From Syntrophobacterales bacterium (GTDB lineage Bacteria > Desulfobacterota > Desulfobaccia > Desulfobaccales > 0-14-0-80-60-11), in assembly GCA_023229795.1 (NCBI GenBank), contig JALNYP010000089.1, positions 1-12,087 of the forward strand: a DNA stretch of 12,087 bases. Reading direction: 5' to 3'. Under the pieces are notes generated by a model. It saw only the letters and a program-made list of their open reading frames with translations, made no database searches and had not been told where the DNA came from. Positions 7,815 through 12,087 of the stretch are shown in pieces (position 1 is the stretch's first letter; every line of letters starts with the position of its first letter). Position numbers and translations under genes: made by a program.

Positions 7815-7876
7815 GGTGCGCTCTGCGCACCATTGTCAGAGATGTAGAGATGTAGGGTGCGCACTGCGCACCATTG
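7812..7876. repeat. Two direct copies of a 24-nt palindromic repeat between trpD and trpC
   Basis: Copies at 7812-7835 and 7853-7876 share TAGGGTGCGC and CTGCGCACCATTG and differ only at one base of the loop (TCT or ACT). Each can fold as a 7-bp hairpin (GGTGCGC/GCGCACC) with a 3-nt loop. The copies are 41 nt apart. No T-run follows, so neither is a convincing intrinsic terminator. Similar GGGTGCGC...GCGCACC units occur as dispersed repeats in many genomes (recollection). The first copy contributes the trpD stop codon. Confidence 0.85.
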
Positions 7877-7901
7877 AGTGGTTGGACGGTTCGGGTTAAT
7901 T

Positions 7902-8681
7902 ATGAATTTTTTGGCAGATATCGTGGCTCGAAAACGGCAGGAAGTGCAACGCTTGCTTGCCTCCGGCGGTAACGACGCCTTTGCGGCCGCCATCGCCCGG
8001 CGCCCCGCGCTGCTGAGCCTCAAGGCTGCCCTGGACCGCACCATTGGCCCCGCCATTATCGCCGAAGTCAAGCGGGCCTCTCCCAGCAAAGGCGAGTTCG
8101 CCATGCACTGGGACCCGGTGGAGTTGGCCCGGATATACCAGGACCACGGCGCCGCGGCCATCTCGGTGCTGACCGAAGTCCACTTTTTCAAAGGCGACCC
8201 GGACTTCATCCCCCGGATGCGGCCGCTGATCCGGCTGCCCATCCTGCGCAAAGATTTTATCATAGAGCCCATCCAGATCTATGAAAGTGCGGCCCTGGGC
8301 GCCGACGCCCTGCTCCTGATCGTCAGCCTGCTCGAGGGGGGGCAGGTTAAGGCCTTGTTGCAGTTGACCCGCTCCCTGGGTCTGGAGGCCCTGGTAGAAG
8401 TCCACACCGCCGCGGAAATGGAGATCGCGCTGAGCGCCGGCGCCCGGGTGATCGGCATTAATTCCCGGAACCTCCACACCTTCGAGATGTTCCCGGACCG
8501 GGCCCTGGAATTGGCCCCCCTGGCCCCGAAGCAGGTAACCCTGGTGGCTGCCTCGGGCTTGAAGTCCCATGCCGACCTGGAACCGTTAATGGCTGCGGGC
8601 ATCCGGGCCTTTCTCATCGGCGAACGCCTGGTGATCCGGGCGAACCCGGGCGTGGCGCTGCGCGAATTTATAGAAGGGTAG
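7902..8681 (+). CDS. trpC: Indole-3-glycerol-phosphate synthase
   Basis: Closes the indole ring: 1-(2-carboxyphenylamino)-1-deoxyribulose 5-phosphate becomes indole-3-glycerol phosphate. A (beta/alpha)8 barrel of 259 residues, the usual length. I start at the ATG at 7902 (MNFLADIVARKRQEV). A GTG at 7878 would add eight residues but has no better ribosome site; both are weak. Visible motifs are IAEVKRASPSKG (E55, K57), VLTEVHFFKGD, LRKDFIIEPIQIYES (K117, the general acid in the archaeal enzyme), LEALVEVHT (E166), GINSRNL (N187) and FLIGERLV for phosphate binding. The ESGI motif on strand 7 reads AASGL, so the normally invariant Glu is A217, while the Ser is kept. The gene is otherwise intact and is probably functional. 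The stop codon is the edge of the next palindrome. This is a monofunctional TrpC, with trpF as a separate downstream gene. Confidence 0.96.
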   Translation: MNFLADIVARKRQEVQRLLASGGNDAFAAAIARRPALLSLKAALDRTIGPAIIAEVKRASPSKGEFAMHWDPVELARIYQDHGAAAISVLTEVHFFKGDPDFIPRMRPLIRLPILRKDFIIEPIQIYESAALGADALLLIVSLLEGGQVKALLQLTRSLGLEALVEVHTAAEMEIALSAGARVIGINSRNLHTFEMFPDRALELAPLAPKQVTLVAASGLKSHADLEPLMAAGIRAFLIGERLVIRANPGVALREFIEG

Positions 8682-8704
8682 GGGCGACCCGGCGGGTCGC
8701 CCTA
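8679..8704. repeat. GC-rich palindrome between trpC and trpF
   Basis: GGGCGACCC (8682-8690) and GGGTCGCCC (8694-8702) form a perfect 9-bp hairpin with a GGC loop, flanked by TAG on the left and TA on the right. The left TAG is the trpC stop codon. This type of unit is a familiar dispersed intergenic repeat (recollection). No T-run follows, so it is not a typical terminator. It leaves only about 11 nt before trpF, with no good Shine-Dalgarno sequence. Confidence 0.8.
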
Positions 8705-8715
8705 CGGATAAGCGT

Positions 8716-9348
8716 ATGGTCAGAATAAAAATTTGCGGCATTACCAATTTAGACGACGCGCTGCTGGCCGCGGAGTTGGGCGCGGACGCCCTCGGGTTCA
8801 TCTTTTATCCCCAGAGCCCGCGGCATGTGCCCCCGGAGGCTGCCCGCCACATCATCGCCCACCTGCCGCCCTTTGTGGCCGCGGTCGGGGTCTTCGTGGA
8901 TGAAGACGCGGCGGTGGTGCAGGACCTGGCGGCGAAGGTGGGCTTGGACTGGGTGCAACTGCACGGCCGGGAATCTCCGGACTATTGCCGCCGCCTGAAT
9001 CTTAAAGTGATCAAAGGCTTCCGCATCCAAGACGAAACCTCCCTCAAGGAGTTGGAGCGCTTTCAGGGTGCGGCCCAGGCCCTGCTCCTGGATACTTATA
9101 AGAAGGGGCAGGTAGGGGGCACCGGCGAGAGTTTTGACTGGCAACTGGCCCGGGAGGCCAAAAAGTATGGCCGCATCATCCTGGCCGGGGGCCTGACGCC
9201 GGGGAACGTCGCCCGGGCCCTCGAGGTCGCCCGCCCCGACGCGGTGGACGCGGCCAGCGGCACCGAAGCCGCTCCGGGAAAAAAAGACCCGGCCAAGCTG
9301 AGGGCGTTTTTTCAAGCCATCGCTCAGGAGCCTTTGGCTCACCCGTAA
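8716..9348 (+). CDS. trpF: Phosphoribosylanthranilate isomerase
   Basis: Amadori rearrangement of N-(5-phosphoribosyl)anthranilate to the ribulose form, the step between TrpD and TrpC. A barrel of 210 residues, normal for a stand-alone TrpF. It begins VRIKICGIT with the catalytic base C7; the general acid is D126 in LLLDTY. Other motifs are DALGFIFYPQSPRHV, VGVFVDE, VQLHGRE, VGGTGESFDW, ILAGGLTPGNV and VDAASGTEAAPGKKD. The last is a mild variant of the usual VDVSSGVE phosphate-binding line. The ATG at 8716 is preceded only by a weak GGATAAG-like site because a palindrome ends 12 nt upstream. Translation may depend on coupling to trpC. A 185-nt repeat-filled gap separates it from trpB. Confidence 0.97.
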   Translation: MVRIKICGITNLDDALLAAELGADALGFIFYPQSPRHVPPEAARHIIAHLPPFVAAVGVFVDEDAAVVQDLAAKVGLDWVQLHGRESPDYCRRLNLKVIKGFRIQDETSLKELERFQGAAQALLLDTYKKGQVGGTGESFDWQLAREAKKYGRIILAGGLTPGNVARALEVARPDAVDAASGTEAAPGKKDPAKLRAFFQAIAQEPLAHP

Positions 9349-9352
9349 CCTA

Positions 9353-9437
9353 TGAAAAGTTGGTAGCGCGGGCGTCCTCGCCCGCCGTTTTCGTCCGCAC
9401 CGGCTGGAAAGCCTGTGCCATCAATAAAAACTTTTCA
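9353..9437. mobile_element. MITE-like 85-nt inverted-repeat element after trpF
   Basis: A 9-bp inverted repeat, TGAAAAGTT (9353-9361) and AACTTTTCA (9429-9437), encloses two hairpins. The first is GCGGGCG-TCCT-CGCCCGC (9368-9385). The second is a weaker GGCT-GGAA-AGCC just downstream. The layout (terminal inverted repeats, no coding capacity, intergenic position) suggests a miniature element, but no clear target duplication is seen. Its ends share AAAAGTT with the element at 11869-11957. The hairpins alone could also be ordinary dispersed palindromes. Confidence 0.45.
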
Positions 9438-9484
9438 AGGCCACAGTTGCCAATAAGTGGCCAGCTCTCGATTAAGGATTTTAA

Positions 9485-9519
9485 AGCTGACGGCTGAAAG
9501 CTGATAGCTGATAGCTGAT
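9485..9519. repeat. Five tandem heptads (RGCTGAN) upstream of trpB
   Basis: AGCTGAC, GGCTGAA and three perfect AGCTGAT copies stand head to tail over 35 nt. The array ends 1 nt before the trpB Shine-Dalgarno sequence. Such GCTGA heptads are a known class of simple repeat that can change in copy number by slippage (general knowledge). Confidence 0.9.
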
Positions 9520-9520
9520 A

Positions 9521-9528
9521 AAAGGAGG
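9521..9528 (+). promoter_or_regulatory. Strong ribosome binding site of trpB
   Basis: AAAGGAGG, close to the full anti-16S complement, lies 5 nt before a GTG. It decides the trpB start in favour of GTG 9534, which also begins the conserved N-terminus (GRYGGQFVPETL follows). Confidence 0.8.
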
Positions 9529-9533
9529 TTATT

Positions 9534-10727
9534 GTGTTACCGGACAGGCATGGCAGGTACGGGCGGTATGGGGGTCAGTTTGTGCCGGAGACCCTGATGC
9601 CCGCCTTGTTGGAACTGGAAGAGGCGTATCGCCGGATCAGCCGCAGCGCGGAATTTCGCCAGGAGTTGGCCTGGTATCTCAAAGATTACGTGGGCCGGCC
9701 CACGCCCCTGTATTTTGCGCGGCACCTGACCGCCGAGTTGGGGGGACCGCAGATCTATATCAAGCGGGAGGACCTGGCCCACACCGGGGCGCACAAGATC
9801 AACAACACCCTGGGCCAGGGCCTGCTGGCCCGGCGCATGGGCAAGACCCGGGTGCTCGCCGAGACCGGCGCGGGCCAGCACGGCGTGGCCACCGCCACGG
9901 TGGCGGCCCTGTTGGGCCTGGAATGCGACATCTATATGGGCACCGAAGACATCCGCCGGCAGCGCCTCAACGTCATCCGTATGAAAATGCTGGGGGCCAC
10001 GGTGGTGCCGGTGGAGTCGGGCAGCCGCACCCTGAAGGATGCCATGAACGAAGCCATCCGGGATTGGGTCACCAACGTGCGCCACAGCCACTATGTCCTG
10101 GGCTCCGTCGGCGGGCCGCACCCGTACCCCATGATCGTCCGGGATTTTCAGTCGGTGATCGGCCGGGAGGCCCGGGTCCAGTTGCGGCGCCAGGCCGGCA
10201 AGCTGCCTCAGTGTCTGGTGGCTTGCGTAGGCGGCGGCAGCAACGCCATGGGGCTGTTCCACCCCTTCCGGGACGATCCGGTGCGCTTTGTGGGCGTGGA
10301 GGCCGCGGGCCATGGGCTGACGACCCAGCACCATTCCGCCACCCTGGTGGCCGGCAGCACCGGCGTTCTGCACGGCGCGTTCAGCTATCTCTTACAAGAC
10401 CCCTGGGGCAATATCCAGGAGGCCCACTCCCTGGCGCCGGGGCTGGATTACCCCGGAGTGGGGCCGGAGCACGCCTTTTTCAAGGACGGCGGCCGGGCTG
10501 AATACGCCGCGGTGACGGACACCGAGGCCCTGGAGGGCTTCCAACTCCTTTCCCGGACCGAAGGCATTCTCCCGGCCCTGGAAAGCTCCCACGCTGTGGC
10601 CTACCTCACGCGCCTGGCGCCCGAATATACTGCCGACGACATTATTATCGTCAATCTCTCCGGCCGGGGCGACAAAGACGTGGACGCGGTGGCCGAAGCT
10701 TTGGAGGTGTCCGTTGAACCGCATTGA
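9534..10727 (+). CDS. trpB: Tryptophan synthase beta chain
   Basis: PLP enzyme that condenses indole with L-serine to give tryptophan, working as an alpha2-beta2 complex with TrpA. GTG start, 397 residues, normal length. The PLP lysine is K88 in HTGAHKINN. The catalytic Glu is E110 in LAETGAGQHG, the phosphate loop is GGGSNA (233-238), and D305 in GLDYPGVG matches the residue that closes the active site in Salmonella TrpB. The PLP-ring serine lies in NLSGRGDKD. N-terminal GGQFVPETLMPAL and the RRQRLNVIRMKMLGA segment place it in the main TrpB1 group, which pairs with TrpA, not in the TrpB2 group. The strong ribosome site suggests it is translated more efficiently than trpC and trpF. It overlaps trpA by 14 nt. 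Confidence 0.98.
   Translation: MLPDRHGRYGRYGGQFVPETLMPALLELEEAYRRISRSAEFRQELAWYLKDYVGRPTPLYFARHLTAELGGPQIYIKREDLAHTGAHKINNTLGQGLLARRMGKTRVLAETGAGQHGVATATVAALLGLECDIYMGTEDIRRQRLNVIRMKMLGATVVPVESGSRTLKDAMNEAIRDWVTNVRHSHYVLGSVGGPHPYPMIVRDFQSVIGREARVQLRRQAGKLPQCLVACVGGGSNAMGLFHPFRDDPVRFVGVEAAGHGLTTQHHSATLVAGSTGVLHGAFSYLLQDPWGNIQEAHSLAPGLDYPGVGPEHAFFKDGGRAEYAAVTDTEALEGFQLLSRTEGILPALESSHAVAYLTRLAPEYTADDIIIVNLSGRGDKDVDAVAEALEVSVEPH
10703..10708 (+). promoter_or_regulatory. Ribosome binding site of trpA inside trpB
   Basis: GGAGGT lies 5 nt before the TTG at 10714, within the last codons of trpB. It supports the TTG start and translational coupling of trpB and trpA. Confidence 0.7.
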
Positions 10728-11511
10728 CCAGGCATTCAAACAGCTCAAGGCCAAGGGCGGCAAGGCCCTCATTCCCTTCATCACCGCGGGAGACCCGGAT
10801 CTGGCCACCACCCGGGCCCTGGCCCTCGAGATGGCCGCCCGGGGCGCGGATATCCTGGAGTTGGGCATCCCCTTTTCCGACCCCCTGGCCGACGGCCCCA
10901 CCATTCAGGCGGCCAGTCTCCGGGCCATGCAGGCCGGCGTTCACCTGGAGGACGTGATCAAGCTGGCCGGCTCTATTCGCCAGGACACCCAAATCCCCCT
11001 GATCCTCATGGGCTATTACAACCCCATCCTGCAATACGGGCTGGAGCGCACTGCCGCGGATGCCGCTGCCCATGGCGTAGACGGCTTCATCATCCCGGAC
11101 CTGCCCATGGAGGAGGCCGGCCCCTGGCGGGTGGCGGCTGCCAAGGCCGGGATCGCCAATATCTTTTTGGCCGCGCCCACCAGCGGCGCCGACCGCATCA
11201 AGCACCTGGCGCGGCTCACCAAAGGATTTCTCTACTACGTCTCCGTGACCGGCATCACCGGGGCCCGCACGGAGTTGCCCGCGGACCTGGCGGCTTCTCT
11301 TCAAGAGGTACGCGCTTTGGTGAAAGGCCCCCTGGCCGTGGGTTTCGGCATCTCGACGCCGGAGCAGGTGGCTTGGCTGGCCCCCTACGTGGACGGGGTG
11401 GTGGTGGGCAGCGCCATCGTCCAGCGGGTGGCGAAGCTTAAGGGCCCCGAACTCATCCGGGAAATAGGCGATTTCATTGCCGGGCTCAAGGCGCCTCTGC
11501 GGGGCCAGTAA
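10714..11511 (+). CDS. trpA: Tryptophan synthase alpha chain
   Basis: Cleaves indole-3-glycerol phosphate to indole and glyceraldehyde 3-phosphate; the indole is channelled to TrpB. 265 residues, normal length. It begins with TTG (MNRIDQAFKQL) inside the end of trpB. Catalytic E49 and D60 lie in ELGIPFSDPLADGPTIQ, at the same numbers as in the Salmonella enzyme. PFITAGDPD, MGYYNPI, DGFIIPDLPMEEA, LAAPTS, YYVSVTGITGAR, VGFGIS and VVVGSAIV are all present, including the substrate-phosphate site. It is the last gene of the trp cluster. No clear intrinsic terminator follows directly, but hairpins lie 24 nt and about 100 nt downstream. Confidence 0.98.
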   Translation: MNRIDQAFKQLKAKGGKALIPFITAGDPDLATTRALALEMAARGADILELGIPFSDPLADGPTIQAASLRAMQAGVHLEDVIKLAGSIRQDTQIPLILMGYYNPILQYGLERTAADAAAHGVDGFIIPDLPMEEAGPWRVAAAKAGIANIFLAAPTSGADRIKHLARLTKGFLYYVSVTGITGARTELPADLAASLQEVRALVKGPLAVGFGISTPEQVAWLAPYVDGVVVGSAIVQRVAKLKGPELIREIGDFIAGLKAPLRGQ

Positions 11512-11534
11512 TCCCGATCCGCCTTCACCCGGTG

Positions 11535-11565
11535 GCGCCGGCGTCTCGCCTGTGCCGGCGCAGGC
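11535..11565. other. Possible RNA hairpins after trpA, mutually exclusive
   Basis: GCGCCGGC (11535-11542) pairs with GCCGGCGC (11554-11561) across an 11-nt loop. Alternatively GCCTG (11548-11552) pairs with CAGGC (11561-11565). The two folds compete for the same bases. No T-run follows, so this may be a 3' end stabiliser or a Rho-dependent pause. Intent is unproven. Confidence 0.35.
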
Positions 11566-11612
11566 TCAACCTGCCTGAACAAACCGTGTACCACGCCCCG
11601 GGAATGAAAAAT

Positions 11613-11641
11613 CCCCCCCCCCTTTTCACAGGGGGGCTTTT
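11613..11641 (+). terminator. Candidate intrinsic terminator of the trp cluster
   Basis: A run of ten C (11613-11622) can pair in part with GGGGGG (11631-11636) across an 8-nt or longer loop. CTTTT follows and AAAA stands on the left arm. The T-run is short, and the element grades into neighbouring C/G palindromes, so it may be repeat sequence and not a selected terminator. Confidence 0.35.
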
Positions 11642-11727
11642 AAGTCCCCCTTTGGCAAAGGGGGCAACTACAAGGAATTGTTCTAAAAGTCCCCCTTTGA
11701 AAAAGGGGGACTTAGGGGGATTTAAAA
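11642..11727. repeat. Cluster of CCCCCTTT/AAAGGGGG palindromes
   Basis: The 13-mer AAGTCCCCCTTTG occurs at 11642-11654 and again at 11687-11699. Each starts a palindrome. The first is CCCCCTTT-GGC-AAAGGGGG (11646-11664). The second is a 12-bp stem, AAGTCCCCCTTT with AAAGGGGGACTT (11687-11713). A trailing AGGGGGATTT follows. This is a familiar type of dispersed intergenic repeat in many bacteria (recollection). A reading frame that crosses it (from 11532) is not credible. Confidence 0.8.
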
Positions 11728-11744
11728 ATCAGCAAGTTGAATGA

Positions 11745-11868
11745 ATTTATGGCCAACGCTATAACTCGGTAGAAGGCATCAGGAGGGGAGGACTGTGGGA
11801 CTGGCCGCAGGCATCGTGCCGCTAGTTCTCCCGCTTTCCTCTCAACCTCCTGATCCCAATATCTAGCG
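11745..11868. other. Unassigned intergenic segment with a long-range inverted repeat
   Basis: No gene is seen here. ATCAGGAGG (11778-11786) and CCTCCTGAT (11846-11854) are perfect complements 59 nt apart. The purine-rich AGGAGGGGAGGA and pyrimidine-rich TTTCCTCTCAACCTCC stretches beside them could extend the pairing imperfectly. No match to a tRNA or known RNA was recognised. Confidence 0.3.
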
Positions 11869-11957
11869 ATTGCCAAAAGTTCTTTCCTCATATCCCCTCT
11901 CCCCCCAACGGGGGGAGAGGGCTAGGGTGAGGGGGGGCGGAAAAAACTTTTGGCAAT
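11869..11957. mobile_element. MITE-like 89-nt inverted-repeat element
   Basis: Terminal inverted repeats of 19 nt with one mismatch: ATTGCCAAAAGTTCTTTCC (11869-11887) and GGAAAAAACTTTTGGCAAT (11939-11957). Inside is a 12-bp perfect hairpin, CCCTCTCCCCCC (11895-11906) with GGGGGGAGAGGG (11910-11921). GCTAGGGTGAGGG follows it, which resembles a very widespread intergenic repeat. CTAG stands just outside both ends (11863-11866 and 11962-11965), a possible target duplication. It has no coding capacity. Confidence 0.6.
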
Positions 11958-11977
11958 GAGTCTAGTACCATGTAACA

Positions 11978-12005
11978 TTGCTAATTTCGTATAATGCGGT
12001 ATAAT
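11978..12005 (+). promoter_or_regulatory. Candidate sigma-70 promoter for the terminal gene
   Basis: TTGCTA (11978-11983), a 16-nt spacer and a perfect TATAAT (12000-12005) precede the terminal gene. A second TATAAT sits at 11990-11995 in a GTATAAT direct repeat. The position 31 nt before the start codon is plausible. In an insertion sequence this would be the transposase promoter. Confidence 0.45.
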
Positions 12006-12036
12006 TAGGGCAAATTCCTTGGGGGAGGGATTTGCC

Positions 12037-12087
12037 ATGAAGCCACGATATCGTGTGACCTTAACCGAGCAAGAACGTCAGGAACTC
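12037..12087 (+). CDS. 5' end of a probable IS630-type transposase (partial)
   Basis: Only the first 17 codons lie in the window. ATG 12037 follows GGAGG (12024-12028) by 8 nt. The peptide MKPRYRVTLTEQERQEL matches the typical opening of IS630-family transposases and their helix-turn-helix N-termini (a Y-x-V-T-L-T-x-x-E-R-x-x-L pattern, from memory). The catalytic DDE part is outside the window, and no terminal inverted repeat could be confirmed. The short peptide limits confidence in the family. Confidence 0.6.
   Translation, partial: MKPRYRVTLTEQERQEL

Noticed and set aside
7523..8272. Minus-strand open frame of 249 codons across trpD and trpC
   Set aside because: It crosses two conserved genes and the repeats between them, and its peptide is low-complexity and Ser/Arg-rich.
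9447..9476. Internal promoter for trpBA (TTGCCA, then GATTAA)
   Set aside because: The -35 is good (5 of 6) but the -10 is poor, so it was not listed as a feature. Transcript mapping could revive it.
9485..9519. CRISPR-like array
   Set aside because: Head-to-tail heptads without spacers are a simple tandem repeat.
9537..10373. Long open frame on the minus strand (278 codons) opposite trpB
   Set aside because: It lies wholly opposite a well-supported trpB. GC-rich third positions create such shadows, and the peptide has no recognisable domain.
11532..11744. Short + strand open frame of 70 codons after trpA
   Set aside because: It runs through palindromic repeats and C/G homopolymers, and its peptide is translated repeat sequence.

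Overview
The window is about 12 kb, mostly GC-rich (some lines of the sequence exceed 70 % GC), and gene-dense with every gene on the + strand. The TrpD variant (CGTGGD and SSRCGSAD motifs with a long acidic stretch before the glycine loop), the GTG and TTG starts, and the many short intergenic palindromes suggest a Desulfobacterota-type (former Deltaproteobacteria) chromosome, perhaps a Desulfobacca or Syntrophus relative. This assignment is an inference and is weak below phylum level.

Region 1 (107-6727) holds three consecutive paralogous genes of 816, about 637 and 729 codons. Each encodes a short helical N-terminal domain, a long pentapeptide-type beta-helix built from a 46-47-residue unit, a helical segment with a SRFDSRNY-like motif, and a C-terminal pair of membrane segments around a conserved SLDxFLPGVDLG stretch. 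The first two start with a signal peptide and the third does not. Parts of the repeat regions of the first and third genes are strikingly AT-rich. No function is known. The architecture resembles large pentapeptide-repeat membrane proteins of other bacteria.

Region 2 (6747-11511) is a trpDCFBA cluster that starts only 19 nt after the third paralogue. TrpD, TrpC, TrpF, TrpB and TrpA together convert anthranilate to tryptophan. trpE and trpG, which make anthranilate, are absent and no trp leader is visible, so the cluster probably relies on read-through from upstream or on an unseen promoter. Three of the four trp junctions carry a different short palindromic or tandem repeat, and the stop codons of trpD and trpC lie at the left edge of such repeats. 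trpB and trpA overlap by 14 nt and look translationally coupled. TrpC carries Ala where the family's ESG motif has Glu.

Region 3 (11512-12087) is a 525-nt gene-free stretch with GC hairpins, a cluster of CCCCCTTT/AAAGGGGG palindromes, an 89-nt MITE-like inverted-repeat element and a plausible promoter. It ends in the first 17 codons of what looks like an IS630-type transposase.
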